Position numbers and translations under genes: made by a program
The notes under the pieces: generated by a model
What the model saw: only the letters and a program-made list of their open reading frames with translations
What the model was told of the DNA's origin: nothing
Database searches by the model: none
DNA from: Streptomyces sp. GESEQ-35
Lineage (GTDB): Bacteria; Actinomycetota; Actinomycetes; Streptomycetales; Streptomycetaceae
Direction: 5' to 3'
Length of the DNA: 64,000 nucleotides
Assembly: GCF_017948485.1 (NCBI RefSeq)
Contig: NZ_JAFFSX010000020.1
Coordinates: 144,844 to 208,843 of the forward strand
Shown here: piece by piece, positions 42,624 through 51,057 of the stretch
How the letters are laid out: every line of letters begins with the position of its first letter
Numbering within the stretch: position 1 is the first letter of the stretch

Positions 42624-44960
42624 TCAGGACACGGACAGCGAGTACGTCCCGCTGCCGGCCCTGTTGATCAGGACCACTCCGTAGCAGTCCAGGCTGCTCG
42701 GCGTGAGCGTGACCGTCTCGGTCTCGCCCGGACCGCCGGTGACCGAACCGGTGAGGATGTCCTGGCGGCCCTTGACCGAGGAGGTGCCCGGACCGGGCTC
42801 GGAGGCGACGATGTAGAGCTCGGCGTCCTGGCCTGCGTCCGACGGGGTCACGGTGATGGTCTGCGGGGTGGAGGTGCAGGTGTCCCAGATCTCCACCACG
42901 TCGTCGGCACCCATGGCGCGGGTGTCGCCGGCGAGCGGGAGGAGCTTGCCGGTGTCGGAGACCTCGACGGTGTACTCGCCGCCGCCTACGCGGTGTGTCA
43001 CTCGCGGGTAGTAGTCGTCGAGTTCGCGGTTGCCGACGTTGGAGTCCACGGCCACGAAGTCGGTGAAGCCGACGCCCGAGAGACTGTCGCCCAGCTGCTG
43101 GGTCATGTTCCGGTCGTCGTACAGCTCCAGGTCGTAGTCCGTGCTCGTGCCCGCCCGCACGGCGACGACGGACCAGAAGCGGAACTTGGTGTCGTAGTGG
43201 TAGTTGTGGTGGCCGGGCGGGTTGGGCGACGGCCGGGTCTTCTCGGCGCCACTGGTCAGCGGATCACGGAAGCCCATCTCGATGGTGTTCTGGTAGAGGG
43301 CGCTCATCGGGCCGTCGCCGACGTCGTAACCGTCCGCGGCGCGCTGCTGCCAGTACTGCTGGAAGTGGTCCGAGCGGTGGTCGAGGAAGACCTCCCAGAC
43401 GTTGGCCTCGCCCTCGCCGAAGTCGTCCCAGTAGGCCTCGTCGTCGTCATCGATCAGGTCGCGCAGCGCGCCGGCGATCCGGCCTTCGACGTTGGGGCCG
43501 TTGGCCCAGTTCGCGGGGTCGCCCCAGGTGGGTGTGTCGAAGTCGAACGGAGCGGTGTGGCCGAAGAGATCGGTGACCATCGTGCCGTAGAAGTCGGCGA
43601 AGCCCTCCACCCATGCGCATTCCGCCTTCTCTTCCCCGCCCACCTCGTGGTTGAGGCACCCGGGGCCGATGTCCGGCTCGTAGCCCTGGTAGACGTCGTC
43701 CATCACACCGTGGCCGATCTCGTGATCGACGACCCAGGGCTGTTCGGCCCGCGAATCCGGCAGATGGACCCGGTCCTCGTCCGGATCGTAGAAGGCGCTC
43801 GGGTCGTTCGTGGGCCACAGCAGCCCGATGTGGAAGCAGTCGGTGTCGTCCCGGTCCCAGCAGCGGCCCGGTGTCCAGATGGCGGCTTCGTTGGCGTAGT
43901 CGAAGATCCTCAGCGCCCTGAACAGGTTCGGGTCGGACGGCATCCGTCGGCCGTAGTTCACCGTGTCGCCGTCGGCGACGTTCTGCCGTGTCTCGAACTG
44001 GAACTCGTACGGATCATCGTCGTCGTCCCGCACACTCCAGTGCTGGTTGAAGGCGACGAACTTGACGTACACGTCCTGTCCGCCGCCGAACGCACCGTCG
44101 TCGTTCTCGAAGCAGATGTTGTACGCACCGTTCGCGTCGGTGATCCCGACCGCGAGCAGATCGTCGAAGACCGAGTCCTCGTCCCAGACCTGCACCTCGA
44201 AGTTGCTCGACTCGTGAACCGTGTTGCCGATCATGTAGGCCCACGAGCCCTGGACGCAGGAGGTCGCCTGGATGCCGGGGGCCTTCGTGTCGTCGGAGTG
44301 CGGTTCGGGCAGCCCCTCCTCACTGGCCGACTCGAACCGCGGCTTCTGCTTCGCGGGGACGGCGTCCGCCGGCACGGCCTTCGTCCCGAACGGCCCTTCC
44401 CCATACCCGAGGAACGACTTCTCCCCCGCGTCCCCCACGGTCAGCGGCACGATCTCCGGCCAGCTGCTGAACGGCTCCCCCTCCGGGGACACCGCCTGCA
44501 CGCGGATCGACGTGGCGACGGAGCGCAGCGCGTTCACGGTGCCGCGGAAGGTCATCTTCTGGCCGGCCTCGACGTCCAGCGTGCGCTCGGCCGCGTTGAC
44601 CGCACCGTATGCCTCCGGCCGGTCGGACGGCTTGCGCTTCTCGGCGAACCCGTCCGGTGCCTCGCGCCACTTCAGCGTCGACGGCAGCTCCACCCGCAGG
44701 GTCACGTCGTCCAGCTCGGCCGAGGACGTGAGGACGACGGTGAGTGTCGCGTTCCCGCCGACCCCGGGCGCGCGATCCAGCCGGGCGTCGACGTCGAGAC
44801 AGCGGGCCCATTCTCCGCCGAGCGTGCAGGCCTCGGACTGTGGAGCGGCTTCAGGCGCGGGCGATGGGGCGGCCTGGGCGCCGGGGGCCCAGACGAGGGC
44901 CAGGGGCGCGGCCATGGCGGCGACAGCACCTAAGGCCGCACCTCTCTTTCTTGATCTCAC
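42624..44960 (-). CDS. secreted zinc metalloprotease-like protein (HEIGH)
   Basis: A 778-residue exported protein. The GTG at 44960 follows AAGGGGGA and opens a Sec signal (RSRKRGAALGAVAAMAAPLA to AQA). A beta-rich N-terminal region (residues about 60-200) resembles a surface-adhesion domain. The metal site is VVDHEIGHGVMDDVYQG near residue 412, with a downstream Glu in AWVEGFADFYGTMVTDLFG near 452, as in gluzincin peptidases. The C-terminal 200 residues (VEISDTGKLL-like strands, ELYIVASEPGPGTSS) look like a PPC-type beta domain. It probably degrades protein outside the cell. It does not match M4 or M36 length exactly, so the family assignment is tentative. Confidence 0.75.
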   Translation of the reverse strand: MRSRKRGAALGAVAAMAAPLALVWAPGAQAAPSPAPEAAPQSEACTLGGEWARCLDVDARLDRAPGVGGNATLTVVLTSSAELDDVTLRVELPSTLKWREAPDGFAEKRKPSDRPEAYGAVNAAERTLDVEAGQKMTFRGTVNALRSVATSIRVQAVSPEGEPFSSWPEIVPLTVGDAGEKSFLGYGEGPFGTKAVPADAVPAKQKPRFESASEEGLPEPHSDDTKAPGIQATSCVQGSWAYMIGNTVHESSNFEVQVWDEDSVFDDLLAVGITDANGAYNICFENDDGAFGGGQDVYVKFVAFNQHWSVRDDDDDPYEFQFETRQNVADGDTVNYGRRMPSDPNLFRALRIFDYANEAAIWTPGRCWDRDDTDCFHIGLLWPTNDPSAFYDPDEDRVHLPDSRAEQPWVVDHEIGHGVMDDVYQGYEPDIGPGCLNHEVGGEEKAECAWVEGFADFYGTMVTDLFGHTAPFDFDTPTWGDPANWANGPNVEGRIAGALRDLIDDDDEAYWDDFGEGEANVWEVFLDHRSDHFQQYWQQRAADGYDVGDGPMSALYQNTIEMGFRDPLTSGAEKTRPSPNPPGHHNYHYDTKFRFWSVVAVRAGTSTDYDLELYDDRNMTQQLGDSLSGVGFTDFVAVDSNVGNRELDDYYPRVTHRVGGGEYTVEVSDTGKLLPLAGDTRAMGADDVVEIWDTCTSTPQTITVTPSDAGQDAELYIVASEPGPGTSSVKGRQDILTGSVTGGPGETETVTLTPSSLDCYGVVLINRAGSGTYSLSVS

Positions 44961-45108
44961 ACGTTCCCCCTTGAATGCGATGATCTGACCATGACAAGCA
45001 CATTGCCGAACAAAGATCACCACAAGGGCATATTCAGCCCCGCACGGAAGCCCGAACCCCCTCCGGCTCACGAGATGGCGTGGCTTCCCACAGCTACCGC
45101 CGGAAGCG

Positions 45109-45645
45109 TCAGCACTCCAGGGCGGGAAGGCCGGCCAGGCCGGTTTCGAGCATGATGCGGTCGACGGTCTCCTTGAGGGTGCTGTCGGCCCCGATGACGG
45201 TCTCGGTGCCGCCGGGCAGGAGATCGAGCTCCCGGTACCAGTCGCGCAGCTGCGGCTCGCTGACCTCGTTCGCGATCGGTTTGGTGGCGTGCCGGGCGAG
45301 GGTCTGCTGGAACGGTACGTGCAGGTAGTAGGCGTGGGTCGGGCCGCGGTGGGCGGCGCGCAGTTCGGCGAGCATGTCGCCGTAGTGGTCGGCGTAGAGG
45401 ATGCCTTCGACGACGACGTGGTACCCGGCATCGAGCGCGTAGCGGGCCGTCAGGTCGATCAGGCCGATGTTCGCCGCGCCGGGCCTGTCCCGCTCCCGCA
45501 GAACGATTCGCCGGAGGTTGTCCTGGCCGACCAGGGCCAGGCCCCGGCCGAACTTCTCGCGAATGCCTGCCGCCACGGACGACTTGCCCGAGGCGCTGTT
45601 GCCACGCAGGACCACCAGCCTCGTGTCTTCGGTGCCCACCACCAT
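45109..45645 (-). CDS. P-loop kinase-like ATP-binding protein
   Basis: A 178-residue AAA/zeta-toxin-like kinase fold. Walker A is VVLRGNSASGKSSVAAGIRE; GYHVVVEGILYADHYGDMLA is the probable substrate or Walker B strand, and YYLHVPFQQTLARHATKPIA is the lid region with Arg. The ATG at 45645 is used because sequence upstream is not conserved in character. It probably phosphorylates a small molecule. No partner antitoxin was seen. Confidence 0.8.
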   Translation of the reverse strand: MVVGTEDTRLVVLRGNSASGKSSVAAGIREKFGRGLALVGQDNLRRIVLRERDRPGAANIGLIDLTARYALDAGYHVVVEGILYADHYGDMLAELRAAHRGPTHAYYLHVPFQQTLARHATKPIANEVSEPQLRDWYRELDLLPGGTETVIGADSTLKETVDRIMLETGLAGLPALEC

Positions 45646-45893
45646 CCGGCGGAGGCTACCGGCAGCCGCTTGCGCTGCCTGTCGTTTGCCGACAGCGAGG
45701 CGCGGCTGCCTCGGCGACGCGCGACAGCCAACGGTGGCGCAACCCATATCGCCGGTCTGCGTGCTGCGAAACGCCATGCGGGCAATACCCACACGCCCTT
45801 AGCGGCGGCACAGGCCGAGACACCGACGCGCCCGCTCCCGCGCCATCAGCGCGCACTAGACGGCCAGCCCTGGCCTCGGACGCCGCCGACCGA

Positions 45894-46142
45894 GGCCGAG
45901 GCAGCACGAAGTCCAGCCCTCAGGTCCGCGGGCCCAACAGCCGGATCGCGTCGCCGGCCACCATGCCGTCAACCCAGGCCGAGGCAGCACGAAGTCCAGC
46001 CCTGAGGTCCGCGGGCCCAACAAGCAGATCGCGTCGCCGGCCACCATGCCGCCAACCGGGGCCGAGGCAGCACGAAGTCCAGCCCTCAGGTCCGCGGGCC
46101 CAACAGCCGGATCGCGTCGGCGGCCACCGTGCCGTCGGCGTC
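45894..46142. repeat. 83-bp tandem repeat (three copies) duplicating the sialidase 3' end
   Basis: Copies begin GGCCGAGGCAGCACGAAG at 45894, 45977 and 46060, each 83 bases apart and nearly identical. The third copy contains the last codons and stop of the sialidase gene. The first two repeat that coding end (AIRLLGPRT) beyond the stop. Confidence 0.92.
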
Positions 46143-48209
46143 GTTGGTCAGCTCGATCGATGTTTCGAGACCGGCCCGCAGCCGGAACTCGCCGAGCGAG
46201 ACCCACGAACCGCCGCGCGGATCGGGCGCTCCCGCGACCCCCTGGTCGATCCGTACGGTGGCGGGGCCGTCCGCGTGGAAGACGGTGTACGGGGCGTTGC
46301 CCGCGCGGTTGGCAGCCGAGGGGTAGGACGTCTGGATCTCGTACACGCCGTCCTGGGGCACGGCCAGCCGCCAGCGCACCATCCGCTCGCCCGAACCGGC
46401 GGGCGCTGTGCGGTAGTTGCCCGACCAGAAGCCGGGGTCCGCCGTCGCCGTCGCCCAGGTGCCGCTGACGACCTCGAAGCCCAGCCGGGCGTTGTCCACG
46501 ACCACTTCTGCGCGTACGTCGGCGGAGCCCGGCGCCTCGATCAGGCTGAGCGAGTCGAGGCCGAGGCGGGTGCCACCGCCCCTGCCGGGCCCCGTCACCG
46601 CGCACCGCAGGGTGTACCGGCCGGCGCGCAGCCGGGTGGTACCGAGGTGCGCCAGATCGAAGCCGGCCGCCGACTGCGCGGTGGTGTCGATCGCGAAGGC
46701 GGGCAGTCCGGTGCGGTTCACCGTGACGGTGGCCAGTGCGCCGTCCGCCGTGCGGTAGTAGCGCAGGAGCAGCTCGTACTCTCCGGTGTGCGGCGCGCGG
46801 AAGGTGAACTCCAGCTCGTCACCCACCTGTTCGGGGGTGAAGACCAGTCGTTCGCCGCGGCGCGCGAGCGGATCGGCGACGGTCTGCACGGCGCCGCTGG
46901 TGATCTCGCAGTCCGCTTCGGCCAAGGCGATGACGGCCTCCCGGTAGTGCGGGCCATGGCGCAGGCTGTCGCGACCGCGGGTCAGCCATTCGAGCGAGAA
47001 GCGGCAGACGTTGACCCGGCGCGGGGCACTGGCCAGGTCACCGTCACCGCCGTAGAGCAGCACGATGGTGCCGTCGGACAGTCGAGCGAGATCCGAGTAG
47101 AAGGAGCGGTTCTCGTTGATGACCCGCTGGTACCGGTACGAGAAGCCCTCGTCGTAACTGACCGACACCGTCATGTTGTATCTGACGGGTGAGTCGGGGC
47201 GGCTGAAGAGCACTCGCCCGGTGTCGCGACTGCCCGGGCCTCCGGTGTAGCGCAGCAGGCCGGCGTCCACGGCGTTGAACGAACCGGTGCCGCCGTCGAA
47301 CGCCGGCTGCGACCAGGTCAGACCGTCGTCCGAGCTGACGGAGACTATGCGCTGTCCTTCACCGCCCGCCGCGGCGCGGCCGTTCACGAACACACTGCCG
47401 TCGGAGCGCTGCACCATCCGCGCCTCGTTGATGGGGTACGCGACCTGCACGGGCACTTCGCCGGTCGCCTGCCAGGTGGCGCCGTGGTCGTCGCTGTAGA
47501 GCGGCGCGACGCCGTAGTACCGCTCGGCCACGGTGTTGCCGACGATCACCCTGCGGTGCAGGCAGTTGAGCAGCAGACGGCCGGACCTCAGCTGGAGTCC
47601 GTGGCCCGGACCGGGGCCGTGCAGCGCCCAGTTGTAGGGAAATCCGTCGAACAGGCCTGCCAGGCTCCGCGCTTCGCCCCAGGTCCGCCCGCTGTCCCGG
47701 CTGGAGATCACATAGAGCTCGCCCGAGTCACCCGAGCAGGTGGTGTTCTCCGGCAGTTGGAGCGAGAGCATGTAGAAGAGGAAGACCTCCCGCGTCTCCC
47801 GGTCCACGACCAGCGCCGGGTTGCCCCAGGAGTCGCCGTCGACGGAGGTGACCAGTGCGCGGCTCGCCTCCCAGGTCCGGCCGCCGTCGGTGCTGCGGCG
47901 CAGCAGCAGATCACGCGGCCCGGCGTCGCACACCTCGTGGCGTCCCTCGGTCACGGCCAGGATGGTGTCGTCCGGCAGCACGGCGAGCGCGTGGACGTGA
48001 TAGTTCACGAGCGGGCCCTCGGCGGAGTCCCAGAGGGTCTGCTCATGGAAGAAGACGCCGTGCTGGTCGGGTGCGGAGGACTGGTCGGCGGCGTGTGCCG
48101 TGGATCCGAGGGCCGCGGGGCCGAACGCGGCGGTCGCCGAGGCGCCGACGACGCCCAGGGCGAAGGATCTGCGGTTCATGGCGGTGCGGTTCGGTCCGCT
48201 GTCGGACAT
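46086..48209 (-). CDS. Tat-exported sialidase (GH33-like) with golvesin-type C-terminus
   Basis: A 707-residue exported hydrolase. A twin-arginine signal (NRRSFALGVVGASATAAFG) is followed by a six-bladed sialidase propeller. Asp-boxes are seen as RSTDGGRTWE, SRDSGRTWGE, SDDHGATWQ and SSDDGLTWSQ, and PINEARMVQRSDGSVFVNGR supplies an active-site Arg and Glu region. After about residue 470 come a carbohydrate-binding-like beta domain and a C-terminal golvesin-like domain (NARLGFEVVSGTWATATADP). It would release sialic or related acidic sugars from glycans. It is adjacent to, and on the same strand as, a DapA/NanA-family gene and a Dpp-type importer. The stop lies in an 83-bp repeat. Confidence 0.85.
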   Translation of the reverse strand: MSDSGPNRTAMNRRSFALGVVGASATAAFGPAALGSTAHAADQSSAPDQHGVFFHEQTLWDSAEGPLVNYHVHALAVLPDDTILAVTEGRHEVCDAGPRDLLLRRSTDGGRTWEASRALVTSVDGDSWGNPALVVDRETREVFLFYMLSLQLPENTTCSGDSGELYVISSRDSGRTWGEARSLAGLFDGFPYNWALHGPGPGHGLQLRSGRLLLNCLHRRVIVGNTVAERYYGVAPLYSDDHGATWQATGEVPVQVAYPINEARMVQRSDGSVFVNGRAAAGGEGQRIVSVSSDDGLTWSQPAFDGGTGSFNAVDAGLLRYTGGPGSRDTGRVLFSRPDSPVRYNMTVSVSYDEGFSYRYQRVINENRSFYSDLARLSDGTIVLLYGGDGDLASAPRRVNVCRFSLEWLTRGRDSLRHGPHYREAVIALAEADCEITSGAVQTVADPLARRGERLVFTPEQVGDELEFTFRAPHTGEYELLLRYYRTADGALATVTVNRTGLPAFAIDTTAQSAAGFDLAHLGTTRLRAGRYTLRCAVTGPGRGGGTRLGLDSLSLIEAPGSADVRAEVVVDNARLGFEVVSGTWATATADPGFWSGNYRTAPAGSGERMVRWRLAVPQDGVYEIQTSYPSAANRAGNAPYTVFHADGPATVRIDQGVAGAPDPRGGSWVSLGEFRLRAGLETSIELTNDADGTVAADAIRLLGPRT

Positions 48210-48382
48210 AGTGGGCCACCCCTTTCGGGCGGTACGGAGGAGAGGGACCCGGCGCGGGGCGTCACGGTCCCGATCAGGACGTACGGGACTGGTCAGGGGC
48301 GTGCTGTTCGGTCAGGAACACCTGTGGTGCTGATCAGGCGCGTGCGTGTCCGGCGCGTACCGGATCGGACGCGGATGTGGGA

Positions 48383-49444
48383 TCAGGCACGTATGAGATG
48401 TGCGTCGAGGGGAGCGAGCAGGTCGAGCAGTGCCTTCCGCTCCCCGTCGGAGCACGGTGTGAAGGGCGCCGCGACATGCGGCGGGCACAGCCCTCGTGCG
48501 GCCAGGACGGCCTTCACGGCCGGCACACCGGGTCGCACGGCGTGCAACGCCAGCACCTCGTCGAGCAGTTGTTGGGCGCGCCGCGCGTCACCGTCCCGGC
48601 CCTCGCGGTGGGCGCGGAACAGCTCGACGGCCGCCGCGGGCGCCAGATTGGCCACGCCCAGCACCACACCGTCGGCCCCGAGCCGCAGCGCGTCCAGTGC
48701 CTGCCCCTCCGCGCCCTGGCTGACCCCGAAGTCGTCGCGCCGGCGGGCCGCCGCGAGGGCGTGGCCGAACAGCGCGAGGTCGCCCGAGCTGTCCTTGATA
48801 CCCACCAGGTGCGCGAGGCCCGTCAGTTCGTCGAGCAGGGCCGGTGTCAGCGGATTGCCGTAGCGGGGAGCGTGGTAGGCGACGACGGGAACGCCGAGCC
48901 CGGCCAGGGCGGCGTAGTGCGCGACGATCTCGTCGTGCCGGTGGTGGAAGTAGATCGGCGGGGAGAGCACCAGCGCGTCCGGCTCGGCGGCCCGGACGGC
49001 CTCCGCCCGCGCCAGCGCCTCGGCGGTTCCGGGTGCCGTGACATTGACCAATACCGGGCCGCCCTCGGTCAGTTCGCGCCAGCGCTTCGCCACCTCGGCG
49101 GCGAAGTCACCCAGTTGTGCCGTGGGGAGGAGTGGGCCCTCGCCGTTGCTGCCGAAGAGCATCAGGCCGCGTGCGCCCGCCGCCGCCAAGGCGCCGAGCA
49201 GGGCGTCGGCGGCCCGGGCCGACGGCCGTCCCGGCCGGTCCATCGGTGTGACCAACGGGATGATCACCCCGGCCAGCAGCGCGCGGCCGTCGACCCGCCC
49301 CTTCCCGTCGACCTGTTCAGCCTGCCCCTTCCCGTCAGCCTCTTCGGCCCGTGCCTTCCCGTTGCCGGCCCGTCCCGGCCGGTCGTCCGTTCCGCCACCG
49401 CCGGACCGTCTTTCGCCGACGTTCTCTCCGCCCTGACTGTCCAT
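48383..49444 (-). CDS. DapA/NanA-family aldolase with unusual N-terminal extension
   Basis: A 353-residue member of the dihydrodipicolinate synthase/N-acetylneuraminate lyase family. Core signatures: AGVIIPLVTPMDRPG, LMLFGSNGEGPLLPTAQ and the Schiff-base Lys in HLVGIKDSSGDLALFG. Residues 1-50 are an added charged low-complexity segment with repeated DGKG units (ADGKGQAEQVDGKGRVDG) not found in typical 290-300 residue members; an internal start is possible. The ATG shares a base with the preceding stop (TGATG). Near a sialidase, a 2-keto acid or sialic acid lyase role is plausible, but no NanE or NanK gene is present. Confidence 0.85.
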   Translation of the reverse strand: MDSQGGENVGERRSGGGGTDDRPGRAGNGKARAEEADGKGQAEQVDGKGRVDGRALLAGVIIPLVTPMDRPGRPSARAADALLGALAAAGARGLMLFGSNGEGPLLPTAQLGDFAAEVAKRWRELTEGGPVLVNVTAPGTAEALARAEAVRAAEPDALVLSPPIYFHHRHDEIVAHYAALAGLGVPVVAYHAPRYGNPLTPALLDELTGLAHLVGIKDSSGDLALFGHALAAARRRDDFGVSQGAEGQALDALRLGADGVVLGVANLAPAAAVELFRAHREGRDGDARRAQQLLDEVLALHAVRPGVPAVKAVLAARGLCPPHVAAPFTPCSDGERKALLDLLAPLDAHLIRA

Positions 49445-51057
49445 CAGTACCCCTTGACCTCGGGCCAGGCCAGTTCGACCCCGGCGCGCGTGAGTTCGTC
49501 CTGGAAGTTGCGCAGCCGTTCGCCGTCCTCGTACACCTGCTGGACGTCCAGCCTGTTGTCGAGGCAGTACGCCGCCAGCGACCCGGCCGCCTCGCCGATG
49601 TTCCACTCGACGGGGTGCAGCCGGTAACAGCCGTTGGTGATGTGGGTGGTGCCGATGTTCTTGCACACCGGCAGCAGGTTCCGCACCCGCACGGGGAGCA
49701 GGGCGCCCAGCGGGATCTGGAAGGGACTGCTGGCCACGTCGATGTAGGTGTCGCCGCCGGTGGACGGATGCAGATCGATGCGGTACATGCCGACGCCGAC
49801 GGAGTCCGGATAGCGCGCCGCGCCGTGCTCGCCGCGCACAGTGAGGGACAGGTCCTGTTCGACGATCCGGCGCCGGGCGACGATCCGGCGTGACTCACGG
49901 ATGTACGGCGCCTTGGCCAGCCCGTCGGCCGTGCCCAGCACATCGCCGCGCAGCCGCAGGCCGGGCCAGCCGGTGCCGCCGTCGGGACGAGGGGCCTCGG
50001 TCTGGAGCCAGTAGAGCATGCTCATGCTCAACTCACGGGCCCCCGCCAGATGCCGCTCCCGCTCCTTGTCGTCCACCCCGATCAGTGGTCCGGGCAGGTA
50101 GTCGATCATGGGCCAGTTGACGATGGTCACATCACTCGCGGCAAAACCCGGCCGGTACATCTTCCGGGAGACCACCCGGCGGAACTCCCACAGCTCCTTG
50201 TCACCCGCGTCCCTGCTCTGGTCGGCGACGACCGGACCCGAGTCGGCGTTCGGTGTGAAGCCGCGCGGCACGGTCCTGAGTGTCCTCGGGTCGGGCGCGC
50301 TCAGGCTCAGCAGCCGGTTCGGCCACTGCGGTGGGTGATAGGCGGCCCAGCCGTCGTAACCGGCCGGCCGCTCGACGGTGTGGTCCTCCCCGGCCAGATG
50401 GTCGACGGCGAACACCCAGGAGAACGCCTGCATGTTGGCCGGCTGAGCCACGTCGGGCGCGCTCGGCTCCCCGGTGTCCCGCCGCGACTCGAAGCCCGTC
50501 ACATGCTCGGTGCCGGTCAGCGGCAGTAGGTCGCCGAGTTCCGTCGCGTCCAGGACGTACGGCGCCGACACCTCGATCCGCGTGGCGTCCGGTCCTTCGA
50601 CGACCACGGACCGTACCCGGTCGCCGTCCACGGAAGCGGCCACCGGTCGGTGCCGGTACAGGATCCGCAGCCGGCCGGCGGCGACGTACGGCGCGACCGT
50701 GGCTTCCAGAACGGCGGCGGCCACCCTCGGTTCGTGGCACAGTGCGCTCACGCGCCCCTCGCCCGGGTTGAGATACCGGCGCCGCCTGGCCTCGTCGGTG
50801 AGCGGATACCAGGTCCGGTAGTGGTCGCGGATCGCCTCGCGCAGCGCGCGGTAGGTACGGGTGGCACCGAACTGTTCGATCCAGGCGTGCTCGTCGGGCG
50901 GCACGCCCTGGCTGGTGAGCTGACCGCCGATCCAGTCGGTCTCCTCGGTGAGCAGGACCGACCGCCCCCGGTCGAGGGCGGCCAGCGCCGCGGCCACGCC
51001 GCCGAGGCCTCCGCCCACGACGAGGATGTCCGTGGTTGCCGATGTCGGCGCGCTCAT
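49444..51057 (-). CDS. FAD-dependent oxidoreductase (FAD_oxidored family)
   Basis: A 537-residue flavoprotein. The dinucleotide motif is ILVVGGGLGGVAAALAALDR, then TEETDWIGGQLTSQGVPPDE, characteristic of the PF12831-type proteins common in carbohydrate-utilisation loci. YVLDATELGDLLPLTG and LLPVCKNIGTTHITNGCYRL complete the pattern. The reaction is not established for this class; it probably oxidises a sugar or sugar acid. It starts with ATG at 51057, overlapping the glycosidase stop (ATGA), and its stop overlaps the aldolase start. Confidence 0.85.
   Translation of the reverse strand: MSAPTSATTDILVVGGGLGGVAAALAALDRGRSVLLTEETDWIGGQLTSQGVPPDEHAWIEQFGATRTYRALREAIRDHYRTWYPLTDEARRRRYLNPGEGRVSALCHEPRVAAAVLEATVAPYVAAGRLRILYRHRPVAASVDGDRVRSVVVEGPDATRIEVSAPYVLDATELGDLLPLTGTEHVTGFESRRDTGEPSAPDVAQPANMQAFSWVFAVDHLAGEDHTVERPAGYDGWAAYHPPQWPNRLLSLSAPDPRTLRTVPRGFTPNADSGPVVADQSRDAGDKELWEFRRVVSRKMYRPGFAASDVTIVNWPMIDYLPGPLIGVDDKERERHLAGARELSMSMLYWLQTEAPRPDGGTGWPGLRLRGDVLGTADGLAKAPYIRESRRIVARRRIVEQDLSLTVRGEHGAARYPDSVGVGMYRIDLHPSTGGDTYIDVASSPFQIPLGALLPVRVRNLLPVCKNIGTTHITNGCYRLHPVEWNIGEAAGSLAAYCLDNRLDVQQVYEDGERLRNFQDELTRAGVELAWPEVKGY

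Noticed and set aside
42324..44933. 869-codon plus-strand frame opposite the metalloprotease
   Set aside because: Compositional shadow; no domain, while the minus strand has a signal peptide and HEIGH motif.
45894..46142. Possible CRISPR-like array
   Set aside because: The copies abut with no unique spacers; it is a simple tandem duplication of a gene end.
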